From NCBI GenBank assembly GCA_001657325.1, contig LWRO01000004.1:37020-101019 (forward strand): DNA of 64,000 nt. Direction: 5' to 3'. Source of the stretch: Geitlerinema sp. BBD 1991-9. GTDB taxonomy: Bacteria > Cyanobacteriota > Cyanobacteriia > Cyanobacteriales > Geitlerinemataceae. The position numbers were made by a program, and so were the translations under genes. The notes beneath the pieces are model-generated. The model made no database searches and had not been told where the DNA came from. It worked only from the letters and a program-made list of their open reading frames with translations. Positions within the stretch are counted from its first letter, which is position 1; each line of letters begins with the position of its first letter. This document shows positions 1-9,206 of this stretch, piece after piece.

Positions 1-52
1 ACACTGCGATCGCGATCGCCCAAAGCCAAATCGAACGAACGACAGACTTCAT
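1..52 (-). CDS. N-terminus of a secreted or membrane protein (cut by window edge)
   Basis: An ATG at 52 on the minus strand opens a frame that runs off the window. It begins MKSVVRSIWLWAIAIAV, a positively charged start followed by a hydrophobic stretch, as in a signal peptide or first membrane helix. It starts 3 nt after the HlyD stop codon, so it is very probably translationally linked to the secretion operon. By position it could be an outer-membrane partner or a secreted accessory protein, but too little is visible to identify it. Confidence 0.5.
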   Translation of the reverse strand, partial: MKSVVRSIWLWAIAIAV

Positions 53-55
53 GCT

Positions 56-1630
56 TTAACGCACGTTTTCCAAGCTGCGCGTACCACCCGTAAACCGGTC
101 GAGAAAAATACTCAGCACCGTCCGATTTCGCACTTTAATATTGGCACTGACCGCCATCCCTGCTTGCAAGTCAATTTGCCGACCTGTTTTCAGTTCAAAA
201 TACTGTTGTTCGAGTTCGATCGTCACCGGAAACGCATAGAACGGACGGTTTTGTTCCGGTTCCAAAACATCTTCCCCGATCGAAACTAACTCACCGGGAA
301 GCGTTCCGAACTCCGTCGCTGGGAACGCATCAATTTGCAGCTCGACTTCCATTCCCTCCTCAATAAAACCAATATCTTTATTGGTCACAAAGACGTTCGC
401 GATGAGATTACTATTCGGAACGATCCGAATGGCAGGTTCCGTCGTATTAATCACAAAACCTGTCGTTCCCGTTTCCTCGTTCGCTGCGAAGTTCGGCAAC
501 ACCTCAAACACGATTCCGTCAATAGGCGATCGAATTTCCGTATATTTCAACTCCTGCTCGGCGCGAGCGAGCTGACTGCTCAGTTGCGTGTCCTGCTTCT
601 GGTTTTCAGCAATCACTTGATACGCTTCCCGCTGCGAAGAAGCGATGATATTTTGCAGTCGGGCGTTCGCTTCCAAAACCGCTGCCCGCAGGCGCTGTTC
701 CTCACCCAACAGCCGATCTTTTTCCGATCGCCGTGCCAGCAAATCCGACTCCAAGCTGGTAATTTCCGCTTCCCGCCGCTGCATTGCTTCTTCTAGCTGC
801 GTCATTTCCCCTTGACGTTCGAGGATTTCGTCTTGAGTACTCGACACTTCCCGTTCGCGGGTAATGACCTGTTGACGTTGTCGCGTCACCTGCAACCGAG
901 CGATGCCCCCATTTTCGAGGAGCGGTTCCAAGTCCGCTAAAACCGCACGATCCTCGTCCAAGAGCGCCCGAGCTTGCGTCAGTCGTTGCTGAGCTTCCCG
1001 AAAGCGTTCCTGAGCGGTCGCGAGCTGTTGTCGATCGGCCGCCCGTCCGTTTTCCGTAATCGTCAAACGATTTTGCGCGTTTTCAATTTGTGCAGTGGTG
1101 GCCGCGATCTGTCCTTGCACCTGCGTCAACTGCGCTTCCAGTTGTCGGATTTGGCTTTCCGTCGCATCCTTCTGCGCTTCGAGTTCCCGAATGCGAGCGT
1201 TAACGCGCTGCTGCTGGGTTCGATCGAACTCGTTGCCCTCGCCGACGTAATCTAACCCGCTCACCTGAGCTTGATACGCTCTGGCTTCACTGCGGCGTTG
1301 GTCTCGCGCTTCCCGCAACGCTTCCACGTCTGCTCGTGATACAGTTGAATCCAACGTCAACAGTAGGTCGCCTTCTTTAACCTCATCGCCGCCGTCGACG
1401 TGAATTTCCCGGACCACACCACCGACCGGTAACTTAATTTCTTTGACCGAGCCTTCCGGTTCCAGTTTGCCCTGAGCGGGGACGGATTGGTCGATCTTCG
1501 CTAAACTAGCCCACAACAATCCCGAAGTCGTGATACCCACGATCAGCCAGATAAACGCCCGTGCCCAAAACGCAGGCTGTTCGAGGATAACGGGTTGGTC
1601 TTGAATGGATTCGAGTCGTTCGATATTCAT
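56..1630 (-). CDS. HlyD-family membrane fusion protein of a type I secretion system
   Basis: 524 aa, a normal length for HlyD/PrtE adaptors. A short cytoplasmic N-terminus is followed by one membrane helix at about residues 24-45 (WARAFIWLIVGITTSGLLWA). Next come a split biotinyl-lipoyl-like half (KLPVGGVVREIHVDGGDEVKEGD), a very long Gln/Glu-rich periplasmic coiled coil (about residues 100-350) and the second lipoyl half (YTEIRSPIDGIVFEV). A C-terminal beta-barrel follows. The family bridges the inner-membrane ABC exporter to an outer-membrane channel. The gene lies 45 nt downstream of the ABC exporter gene on the same strand and is almost certainly in its operon. No TolC-like gene is in view, unless it is the gene beginning at 52. 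Confidence 0.93.
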   Translation of the reverse strand: MNIERLESIQDQPVILEQPAFWARAFIWLIVGITTSGLLWASLAKIDQSVPAQGKLEPEGSVKEIKLPVGGVVREIHVDGGDEVKEGDLLLTLDSTVSRADVEALREARDQRRSEARAYQAQVSGLDYVGEGNEFDRTQQQRVNARIRELEAQKDATESQIRQLEAQLTQVQGQIAATTAQIENAQNRLTITENGRAADRQQLATAQERFREAQQRLTQARALLDEDRAVLADLEPLLENGGIARLQVTRQRQQVITREREVSSTQDEILERQGEMTQLEEAMQRREAEITSLESDLLARRSEKDRLLGEEQRLRAAVLEANARLQNIIASSQREAYQVIAENQKQDTQLSSQLARAEQELKYTEIRSPIDGIVFEVLPNFAANEETGTTGFVINTTEPAIRIVPNSNLIANVFVTNKDIGFIEEGMEVELQIDAFPATEFGTLPGELVSIGEDVLEPEQNRPFYAFPVTIELEQQYFELKTGRQIDLQAGMAVSANIKVRNRTVLSIFLDRFTGGTRSLENVR

Positions 1631-1675
1631 AATTCTTTTGGCTGAGGTGGCACGGCACGCACCACCAACCGTGGT

Positions 1676-4663
1676 TTACAACTGCGATTCTTGCTGTTGG
1701 TACAGACAGTAATAACGTCCTTTGAGTGCCATCAATTCTTTGTGAGTGCCTTGTTCGACCACAGCCCCCGCATCCATCATTAAAATCACGTCAGCATTTT
1801 GAACGGTGGGGAGACGGTGGGTGATGAAAAAGACCGTGCGTCCTTTGAACTCTTCGACGAGGTTTTGACACACCAAACTTTCTAGGTTGTAATCGAGGGC
1901 GCTGGTGGCTTCGTCGAGAATGAGCAGACGCGGTTTTTGTAGTACCGTGCGTGCGATGGCAATCCGTTGCCGTTGTCCCCCCGAGAGCGAGGCACCCCGT
2001 TCGCCGACGATGGTGTTGTAGCCCTGGGGTAAGGTCATAATAAAATCGTGTGCGGCCGCGACTTTCGCTGCTTCAATAATTTCATCGTCGCTGGCTTCGG
2101 GATTGTTTAAGGCGATGTTGGCTTTAACCGTATTGTTAAACAAGAGCGTGTCTTGGAGTACCACACCGATCTGCCGTCGCAGGGAGTACAGTTCGACTTT
2201 ACTAATATCGTAACCATCGATTTGGATGCGACCGCTTTCCGGGGGATACAGCCGTTGTACCAGCTTCATGAGGGTACTTTTCCCGGAACCGCTCTGTCCG
2301 ACGATCCCGACAAACGAGCCGGCTGCATATTCGAGGTTGACGTTAGCCACTTGCAGCGGACCGCTGGGGTTAAAGCGGAAGCAGACCTCTTCAAAGGTCA
2401 CCTGACCTTCGATGTTCGGGAGGGGGATATTGAGTCGATCGGAGTCGTCACTTTCGGGTTCGGAGCCGAGAATGTCTCGCAGACGCTCGATCGACATCCC
2501 AACTTCTTGGAAGCTCTGCCAAACTTGGACGAACCGCAACAACGACCCGGTCACGTTCCCCGAGATAATCCGGAACGCGATGAGCTGACCGAGGGTCAAT
2601 TCGTTTTGCAGCACCAAATACGCACCCACCCACAGCAGCAGCAACCCGGACAGTTTGTTGAGGAATCCGGCCACCGAGCTGGCGGCGGTATTGGTCAAAA
2701 TAGTACGGAAACCGGCGTTCATGTAACGCGCGTACCGTTCGTACCAGTTCCAACGGGAGGTCAACTCGATGTTTTGTGCCTTCACCGTCTGAATCCCGTT
2801 GAGGGTTTCGACCAGGTACGACTGCGCGTCGGCGTAGCGTTCGGCCCGTTTTCGTAGCAGTCGCCGCACGATGGGGGAGACGAACAGAATCAAGGCGGTG
2901 AAGAAGGGAACGGTGATCAACGCCACGAAGGTCAGCACCAAGCTATAGGTGACCATGACGGCGATGTAAACCACTGAGAACACGGCATCGAGGACGACGG
3001 TGAGAGCCGTTCCCGTCACGAACTGGCGGATGTTCGCCAACTCATTGATCCGTCCTGCGATGTCGCCGACGCGCCGCTTGTCGAAATACCCTAACGGGAG
3101 GCGGAAGAGGTGATCGATCACCTCCGACCCCAAGGTTAAGTCGATGCGGTTTGTCGTATCGACGAACAAGTACGTTCGCAAGCTAGTCAGCAAGGCCTCG
3201 AACAAGGCCACCCCAACCATGAAGATCCCTAAAACGTTCAGGGTGTCGATACTGCGCTGTCCCAAGACTTTGTCAATGATGACCTGGGTGAGCAACGGGT
3301 TCGCCAGTCCGAACAGTTGAACGAAAAAGGAGGCGATGAAGACCTCGATGAGTACTTTTTTGTAGCGTAAGAGCGAGGGGACGAACCACCAGAAGCTGAA
3401 TTTTTCGGATTGATCGCCGGCTGGCGGTTGGACGAGAACCACCTCCGCGATATCACCTTCGATCGTCTCGGCAATTTGTTCGGGGGTTCGGTGGAGGATG
3501 CCGACCTCGGGAACGGCAAGAACGACTTCTTTCTCGCTAATGCTGTAGATGACCGCATAGCTGTCTTGCCATTGCATCATTCCGGGGGCTTTAAGCCGCC
3601 CGATGGCGTTGGTGGGAACGCGGGCCAGTTGTGCGCTGACTCCCAGGGTCGGCATAATCGTCCCGCAACCGTAGAGAGAAACAGCCCCTTTGCTTTTGAG
3701 TTGTTGTTCGAGCAGTTTGCGAATCGCGTCTTTGCGGAAGTTAATTCGCATATGCTTGCAGAGCATATGGAAGCAAGCCAAAGGCGATCCGATGGGACCG
3801 CTGCCGCGCACGTAGGGATATTTCGGCGGCGGTGCGAGGGGATCGCGGGGGGGTTCTTGTGGGCGAGGGGGTGCTTCGGTGACTCCGGAAAGGGCGCTCG
3901 ATTCTTCGGAGATGGGGACGATCTGCCCGTCGGTTTCGGGCGTGACACTGGGGAGCGATCGAGCGACGTTTTGCGGCCAGGGCAACCCCACCAATCTCAG
4001 GGGGGAAGGGAGCGTGATGGCAGACAGTCGATCGAGGTCGAGGCGACTTCCGATGTCGGCATCGCCGAACTTGCCGCTGCTGATCAGCCAAACCCGATTT
4101 CGATCGAGTCGGTTGGGGTCGAGTTGAGTTCCAGCGGGGAAGTCTAAAACCGTGGCTTGCGGCCAGATTTCATAACAGAGATCTTTGGCATTGGAGCTGG
4201 TATCGGCACGGCGTTGGAGTTCGGCGCTGGTCAGCTCGAAGACTTCGCTGAGACTTGGGTGTTCGCGAACGGCTCGATCGAACGACGGCTCGGCACTCAG
4301 ACCGGCACGAAAGTCTTGGACGGGAATGCTGATACAGACGGTTTCCGTTGAAGCGATGACGGTTTCGCAGGGAATGCCCCGCACGACTCCAATCCAGCCG
4401 AGGACTTCCCCTTCACCGACGACGCGCAAGCTCGTCGTTCGCTCGATGCGTCGATCGTAGCCTAAGACGCGCACTTGGCCTTGGTAAATGATGGAAATTT
4501 GAGCGGGCATTTTGTCCCGCACTAAAATGGGTTGACCGACGCGGTAGCGCAACAGTTGAGCTTTCGCTGCTAACTGCCGCACCGTTTCCGGTTTCAGTCG
4601 ATCGAACGGAGCCGTTTGGCGGAGAAAGTCTGATATTTGAGGTTGAGACGTTGTCTGAGTCAT
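1676..4663 (-). CDS. Type I secretion ABC exporter with N-terminal cNMP-binding domain and degenerate C39 domain
   Basis: 995 aa. Order of parts: a cyclic-nucleotide-binding-like domain (about residues 15-115), a second weaker domain of that kind (about 150-230), a Pro-rich linker, a C39 peptidase-like domain (about 285-410), six membrane helices (about 430-700) and an ATPase domain with Walker A GQSGSGKST, signature LSGGQRQRIAIAR and Walker B LLILDEATSALD. The layout resembles cyanobacterial HetC/HlyB-type exporters. In the C39-like domain the catalytic Cys position is Ser293 (GSPLACFHM) and the His position reads Tyr369 (WQDSYAVIY). It therefore probably binds cargo without cleaving a double-glycine leader, as HlyB does. 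Its ATG overlaps the isomerase stop codon (ATGA at 4660-4663), which indicates translational coupling. The cargo is not identified in this window. Confidence 0.93.
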   Translation of the reverse strand: MTQTTSQPQISDFLRQTAPFDRLKPETVRQLAAKAQLLRYRVGQPILVRDKMPAQISIIYQGQVRVLGYDRRIERTTSLRVVGEGEVLGWIGVVRGIPCETVIASTETVCISIPVQDFRAGLSAEPSFDRAVREHPSLSEVFELTSAELQRRADTSSNAKDLCYEIWPQATVLDFPAGTQLDPNRLDRNRVWLISSGKFGDADIGSRLDLDRLSAITLPSPLRLVGLPWPQNVARSLPSVTPETDGQIVPISEESSALSGVTEAPPRPQEPPRDPLAPPPKYPYVRGSGPIGSPLACFHMLCKHMRINFRKDAIRKLLEQQLKSKGAVSLYGCGTIMPTLGVSAQLARVPTNAIGRLKAPGMMQWQDSYAVIYSISEKEVVLAVPEVGILHRTPEQIAETIEGDIAEVVLVQPPAGDQSEKFSFWWFVPSLLRYKKVLIEVFIASFFVQLFGLANPLLTQVIIDKVLGQRSIDTLNVLGIFMVGVALFEALLTSLRTYLFVDTTNRIDLTLGSEVIDHLFRLPLGYFDKRRVGDIAGRINELANIRQFVTGTALTVVLDAVFSVVYIAVMVTYSLVLTFVALITVPFFTALILFVSPIVRRLLRKRAERYADAQSYLVETLNGIQTVKAQNIELTSRWNWYERYARYMNAGFRTILTNTAASSVAGFLNKLSGLLLLWVGAYLVLQNELTLGQLIAFRIISGNVTGSLLRFVQVWQSFQEVGMSIERLRDILGSEPESDDSDRLNIPLPNIEGQVTFEEVCFRFNPSGPLQVANVNLEYAAGSFVGIVGQSGSGKSTLMKLVQRLYPPESGRIQIDGYDISKVELYSLRRQIGVVLQDTLLFNNTVKANIALNNPEASDDEIIEAAKVAAAHDFIMTLPQGYNTIVGERGASLSGGQRQRIAIARTVLQKPRLLILDEATSALDYNLESLVCQNLVEEFKGRTVFFITHRLPTVQNADVILMMDAGAVVEQGTHKELMALKGRYYCLYQQQESQL

Positions 4664-5415
4664 GCGGATGGTGAAGGTGAAGACAACCGATCGATTTCAG
4701 CAGAAACGAGGCTTTGAACTTCGGTTTGCAGCCAGCCTGCAAAAAGTTCGTCGAGCATTCGCGCTCGCATGGCATCGTCGAGCTGGGCCGGGTGGAACTC
4801 TTCTAAGCGAATGATGATAAACCACTCGGCGAGTGCGCGGGGCGGCCACAACTGTCCCGGTTGGCTGACGGAAAGCAATTTTCCGATGGCCGGGTGGGGA
4901 CGATTGAGCGGCACGGGACCGAGTTTCCCCCCCGTTCGCGCTTCGGGGCCCTGTGAGTATTCACGAGCGCATTCTTCAAAGGTTTGTTCCCCTTCTTGGA
5001 TGCGATAGTACAGTTCTTGGGCTAATCCATCGTCTTTGGTGCGAATGAGCGAATAGACAACTTGGTCGAGACTGCTTTTTCGGGTCATGAAGTGCGATCG
5101 CACTTTGCGTCCCCAGGTCTCTTCTTTGTATTTTTGGAGTAACACCGGACGCACAGCCACTTCTTCAAACTCGGCAGGGGTCATAGCATGAGCTTTCAGC
5201 CATCCCTGCTGCGCTTCCGGAGAGGTAAGCTGGTGTTGCTGGCAAAATTTCTGAATGGCTGCCTGTTTTTCTTCGTCGGTACAGGTGTAGTCGGCAACAG
5301 CTCGATCGATGACCAACCCCTGTAAAAACTGGGGCATGAGTTGGTAGCGCTTCAATAGTTTAGGTATTTCGCTGGCGGTAATCTCCCGATCTCCCACTTG
5401 AAAAACTTCAGTCAT
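4660..5415 (-). CDS. Parvulin-type peptidyl-prolyl cis-trans isomerase of the secretion operon
   Basis: 251 aa. The N-terminal part is helical and SurA-like. The PpiC/rotamase domain spans about residues 115-210, with the pattern AREYSQGPEARTGGKLGPV and a C-terminal beta strand WFIIIRLEEF. No signal peptide is visible (it starts MTEVFQVGDREITASEIP), so it should act in the cytoplasm, perhaps on cargo before export. It is the first gene of the operon, and its stop codon overlaps the start of the ABC exporter. Its exact role here is inferred from position. Confidence 0.88.
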   Translation of the reverse strand: MTEVFQVGDREITASEIPKLLKRYQLMPQFLQGLVIDRAVADYTCTDEEKQAAIQKFCQQHQLTSPEAQQGWLKAHAMTPAEFEEVAVRPVLLQKYKEETWGRKVRSHFMTRKSSLDQVVYSLIRTKDDGLAQELYYRIQEGEQTFEECAREYSQGPEARTGGKLGPVPLNRPHPAIGKLLSVSQPGQLWPPRALAEWFIIIRLEEFHPAQLDDAMRARMLDELFAGWLQTEVQSLVSAEIDRLSSPSPSA

Positions 5416-5722
5416 CGTCTCGCGTCAATTCAACCCACAGCACAAGTAACACTTTCAAATCTGTTGTCGTCAGCTGTCGCCCTTCTGACTCGACGACCTC
5501 GCTTCTGACAACTGACCGCCATCTGTGTAAAGCCATACTAATCGATTTTGCCCCTTACAAGCGAATTGGATCGCGCCCATCGGGCCAGACCGACTTCGAT
5601 CGAGGGATGTTCCTTTTACAGCGCATCGTTAACCGTCAACAGTGAGCTGTAGGGGCGGGAAGATCCCGCCCCCAGGATCGTTCGCGACGGGTCAAAAAAT
5701 TCTCTTTGACGACCGCTGCGAT
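5416..5722. repeat. Intergenic stretch with degenerate short repeats and a perfect hairpin
   Basis: No gene is seen. The stretch separates the transaldolase start region of the minus strand from the secretion operon. It has degenerate 'gtcgtcagctgtc'-type short repeats (about 5460-5530). It also has a perfect 9-bp inverted repeat GGGGCGGGA/TCCCGCCCC at 5652-5672 with a 3-nt loop. The hairpin lacks a T-run. Its GGGGCG...CGCCCC core resembles the centre of the palindromic elements at 11074 and 36066, so it may be a fragment of that repeat class or a transcript 3' end for the transaldolase gene. Confidence 0.55.
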
Positions 5723-6901
5723 TTATTTGGCCTCCAACAGAAACGCCGCGCCGAGGCCGGCCGCCATTTCTTCCGGGGCGATCTTACCGTCTTGGTTCAC
5801 GTCGAGCGCATCGAAGACGGCATCAGTCCCCGACCACTCTTCGCGGGTGATAAAGCCATCGCCGTCGAGGTCGTAGACTCGGAAGAGGTCTGCGGCCACG
5901 TTGTTGACGAGTTCCCGGCTTTCGAGGTGCTGGAGTCGAGCGGCCAGCAAAGCTTCTAGAAGTTCTAGGGCTTTGGAAAAACCTTTGATGCCTTCGTCGA
6001 GTTTTTGCGAAGCCATGGGGTCTTCAGCGTGCATTCGATCGAACGTCGCTTTATCGATCGAGATCCGTTCGATTTCCATTTGCGCGGCGGTTTCGGGGGA
6101 CAGCTTGCGAGGAAGCGGTGTTTGGGTCGATTGCAGTTCGCTCAACAGCGCCGGGGAAATGGTCAGTAAGTCGCACCCCGCAAGTTCTGTGATTTCGCCG
6201 ATATTCCGGAAACTCGCTCCCATGACTTCGGTTTGATAGCCGAATTTTTTGTAGTAGTTGTAAATCTTCGTCACGGACAACACGCCGGGATCTTCTTGGG
6301 CGGGATAGCTTTCGCGTCCGGTTTGTTTCTTGTACCAGTCGAGAATTCGTCCGACGAAGGGGGAAATTAAGGTGACACCTGCTTCCGCACAGGCCACGGC
6401 TTGGTGGAAACCGAACAGCAGCGTGAGGTTGCAGTGAATGCCATCTTTTTCGAGAACTTCACCGGCTCGGATGCCTTCCCAAGTCGAGGCGATTTTGATG
6501 AGGACTCGATCGCGCGAAACGCCTGCTGCCTCGTACTGGGCGATTAATCCTCGCGCCGTTTCGATGGTGGCTTCGGTGTCGTAGGACAGTCGCGCGTCAA
6601 CTTCCGTTGAAACTCGGCCGGGAACGATTTCTAGGATTTTTAACCCAAACGCAACCGCTAACCGTTGAAACGCCAGATTCGCGACTTCCGAGGCGGATGC
6701 GTCTTTGCCTAAGGTTTGACGGGCTTGTTGAAGCGTTTCGTCAACGATGCCTTGATACTGGGGCATTTGAGCCGCAGCAGTAATTAAGGAGGGATTGGTC
6801 GTTGCATCGCGGGGCGTGAAGGTTTCGATCGCTTGGATGTCTCCCGTATCGGCGACCACGATCGTCATGTCCCGCAGTTGTTCGAGTAAGTTCGCGCTCA
6901 T
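5723..6901 (-). CDS. tal: Transaldolase with C-terminal EF-hand pair
   Basis: 392 aa; residues 1 to about 325 are a classic TalB-type transaldolase and the last 65 residues are an added EF-hand module. Conserved signatures are TNPSLI near residue 35, the Schiff-base lysine K136 in [13 protein letters not shown], and [11 protein letters not shown]. The EF-hands read [12 protein letters not shown] and [12 protein letters not shown], both with canonical calcium-ligand spacing. The enzyme moves a dihydroxyacetone unit between sugar phosphates in the non-oxidative pentose phosphate pathway. EF-hand fusion suggests calcium-dependent control or stability, which is inference. The gene stands alone, with a heptamer repeat array immediately upstream. 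Confidence 0.95.
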   Translation of the reverse strand: MSANLLEQLRDMTIVVADTGDIQAIETFTPRDATTNPSLITAAAQMPQYQGIVDETLQQARQTLGKDASASEVANLAFQRLAVAFGLKILEIVPGRVSTEVDARLSYDTEATIETARGLIAQYEAAGVSRDRVLIKIASTWEGIRAGEVLEKDGIHCNLTLLFGFHQAVACAEAGVTLISPFVGRILDWYKKQTGRESYPAQEDPGVLSVTKIYNYYKKFGYQTEVMGASFRNIGEITELAGCDLLTISPALLSELQSTQTPLPRKLSPETAAQMEIERISIDKATFDRMHAEDPMASQKLDEGIKGFSKALELLEALLAARLQHLESRELVNNVAADLFRVYDLDGDGFITREEWSGTDAVFDALDVNQDGKIAPEEMAAGLGAAFLLEAK

Positions 6902-6917
6902 GATATCTCCTTTTTGA

Positions 6918-6959
6918 CAGTGAACAGCGAGCAGTGAACAGTGAACAGTGAACAGTGAA
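6918..6959. repeat. Heptanucleotide tandem repeat (STRR type), 6 units
   Basis: Six consecutive 7-bp units: CAGTGAA, CAGCGAG, then four CAGTGAA. The array sits 16 bp upstream of the transaldolase start. The same heptamer array recurs at 42449-42483 downstream of tRNA-Lys. It matches the short tandemly repeated repetitive (STRR) class known from cyanobacteria. Confidence 0.85.
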
Positions 6960-7023
6960 AATGAGCTATCACTCCTTCGTCTTCCGGGTCTCCCTTGTCC
7001 TCTCTCTTACCTCCTCATCTAAC

Positions 7024-7398
7024 TTACTCTTGGGGGTGTTTGAAGTGGCGCAAGCGCTTGGACATACTGTGCATGACTTCAAGGGCAAACATCGGTGTAT
7101 TTTCAATGACGAACAGAAATCGTTCTCGATCGAGTATGGCTAGGGTACAATCGGTTTTTGCCACAGCGGTTGAAGCCCGAGTGCCTTCGAAATGGACGAG
7201 CGCACCTTCGCCAAACACATCACCTTGTTTGATGGTTTCAGCCACCTTGTCGTTGACTTTTAAATCGACGGCTCCCTCAATGATGCCGTACATGACATCA
7301 CCGGGTTGCCCTTCTTCAAAGATGACTTCTCCAGTTGAGAATTTTTGGGGTTGTGCGTGTTTTTGAAAGATGCTAACTGTTCTCGCGGGATCTAACAT
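7024..7398 (-). CDS. Single-domain cyclic-nucleotide-binding protein
   Basis: 124 aa, consisting almost entirely of one cNMP/CAP_ED domain: FSTGEVIFEEGQPGDVMYGI, then GDVFGEGALV, then FEGTRASTAVA. The GE...R(A/T) phosphate-binding cassette (FGEGALVHFEGTRAS) is intact, so binding of cAMP or cGMP is plausible. There is no DNA-binding or output domain. Such stand-alone domains in cyanobacteria may act as small ligand sensors through protein contacts; the partner here is unknown. It is separated from the downstream transaldolase by 122 bp that include the heptamer repeats. Confidence 0.85.
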   Translation of the reverse strand: MLDPARTVSIFQKHAQPQKFSTGEVIFEEGQPGDVMYGIIEGAVDLKVNDKVAETIKQGDVFGEGALVHFEGTRASTAVAKTDCTLAILDRERFLFVIENTPMFALEVMHSMSKRLRHFKHPQE

Positions 7399-7917
7399 AA
7401 ACTTTCCTTAAGGTTTTCTGGGGTGACGATTTTTGTCGATAACATCAATTGAATCAGCTCGTTCGCCTGCAATATACGAATATAGTAATCCGAATTGCGA
7501 TTTTAGATCGAGCTTCTTGTCTAAATTAGGGCTTTCGAGAGGAGGAATTCTCGAAGGCAAGTTTTTGATGTGTTCTTTCTATTTTGATTTGACGGCCGTA
7601 TAATCGATCGAGGATTTTCTGGTTTGAGTAGAGACTCGCTGCTCAAAAACACGATCTTCACCGCAAGTTTAAGTTTTAAGATGTCTCAAAGGTTGCAAAC
7701 ACAATACTTCGTTTTTTTGCAATCTAAGCGATATGAGTTAGAATCACAAAATACTAAATTTTGTTAAATTTACATCTTTTAATCGCTTTGCATTTGATAG
7801 GCATCTCCGATTCAAAAAAACAATTTTTTATGAAAACAAAAACACAAAAAATAAATCGTTCGATCTGGTAATAAATTTCCAGTACAATACATTCAGATAT
7901 CCTTTGTTTTTTGAGTT
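7399..7917. other. AT-rich intergenic region between divergent genes
   Basis: No gene is seen. This 519-bp AT-rich stretch lies between the cNMP protein (minus) and purT (plus) and must hold both promoters. A short hairpin, TTCGAGA (7534-7540) pairing with TCTCGAA (7549-7555), is present. A TACAAT box about 40 nt before purT is a possible -10 element. Nothing else is recognised. Confidence 0.4.
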
Positions 7918-9081
7918 ATGAAACTCCCCAAAAAGTTTATGCTCCTCGGTTCGGGTGAGCTAGGAAAAGAATTCGCAATCGCTGCTCAACGATTGGGAAG
8001 CTCGATCGTGGCAGTCGATCGCTATCCAAACACTCCTGCGATGCAAGTCGCCGATGCTTCAGAAGTTATTTCCATGCTTGACAGCGACGATCTCGAACAG
8101 GTTGTCAAACGCCATCATCCTGATTATATCGTTCCTGAAATTGAAGCAATTTATACCCCAAAGCTCCTAGAACTCGAACGCCAAGGCTTTACTGTTATTC
8201 CTACTGCAATGGCGACGAATTACACGATGAATCGAGATCGCATTCGCGAACTCGCTCATACTGAACTTGGGATTCGTACAGCAAAGTATGACTACGCTAA
8301 CTCCCTCGCGGAACTGCAAACCGTGTCAGCCCAGATCGGTTTTCCCAATGTCGTCAAACCCGTCATGTCCTCGTCAGGAAAAGGGCAGTCGATCGTTCGA
8401 TCGATGGAGGAAGTCACCAATGCTTGGCAATACGCCCTCGAAGGAGCGCGAGGTGAAAGTCACAAAGTTATCGTTGAAGAGTTTATCGATTTCGAGGTTG
8501 AAATTACCCTCTTAACGATCCGACAGTGGGACGGACAAACATTGTTTTGTCCTCCCATTGCTCACCGTCAGGAGCGAGGCGACTATCAGGAATCTTGGCA
8601 AATAGCCAACATTTCAGAACCACAACTCGCCCAAGCACGAGAAATTGCTCGTACAATCACCTCCGCGTTAGGTGGGGCAGGTATTTTTGGTGTGGAATTT
8701 TTCATCACCCGCAACGAAGCGATTTTCTCAGAGCTGTCTCCTCGTCCCCACGATACGGGGATGGTGACGCTGGTTTCACAAAATCTTAACGAGTTCGAGT
8801 TACACCTGCGGGCGATTTTGGGACTTCCCATTCCCTCGATCGAGGTGTTATCGCCAAGTGCCAGTGCTGTCATTCTCGCCGATCGCACCTCTGACAAGGT
8901 GTCCTTTGAAGGATTAGCGGAAGCTTTGGCGGAACCCGATGTCGAAGTTCGCCTGTTTGGAAAAGAAACGACACGTCCCTATCGACGGATGGGAGTTGCC
9001 TTGGCGAAGGGGTCAACCGTAGAGGAGGCGCGAGACAAGGCCAACCGAGCGGCGCAGCGGATTCGCCTCTGTTACGACTAA
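7918..9081 (+). CDS. purT: Formate-dependent phosphoribosylglycinamide formyltransferase (GAR transformylase 2)
   Basis: 387 aa, the family's usual length. The N-terminal part is the Rossmann-like pre-ATP-grasp domain (KFMLLGSGELGKEFAIAAQRLG). The ATP-grasp core is recognised by FPNVVKPVMSSSGKGQS, VIVEEFIDFEVEITLLTIRQ and FFITRNEAIFSELSPRPHDTG. The enzyme uses ATP and formate to formylate GAR in purine synthesis, independent of folate. The start ATG follows an AT-rich leader with no clear Shine-Dalgarno sequence. It appears monocistronic. Confidence 0.96.
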   Translation: MKLPKKFMLLGSGELGKEFAIAAQRLGSSIVAVDRYPNTPAMQVADASEVISMLDSDDLEQVVKRHHPDYIVPEIEAIYTPKLLELERQGFTVIPTAMATNYTMNRDRIRELAHTELGIRTAKYDYANSLAELQTVSAQIGFPNVVKPVMSSSGKGQSIVRSMEEVTNAWQYALEGARGESHKVIVEEFIDFEVEITLLTIRQWDGQTLFCPPIAHRQERGDYQESWQIANISEPQLAQAREIARTITSALGGAGIFGVEFFITRNEAIFSELSPRPHDTGMVTLVSQNLNEFELHLRAILGLPIPSIEVLSPSASAVILADRTSDKVSFEGLAEALAEPDVEVRLFGKETTRPYRRMGVALAKGSTVEEARDKANRAAQRIRLCYD

Positions 9082-9206
9082 CTGGGAGCAAAGAGTTCCC
9101 CCTCAGCTGAAACCGATTTTCACGGGTGACTGATGACGGGTGACTGCAACGGGTATGTTATGATATTGATGTAAAAGTCAATAGCTGATTTGGGGGGTCA
9201 AGGATT

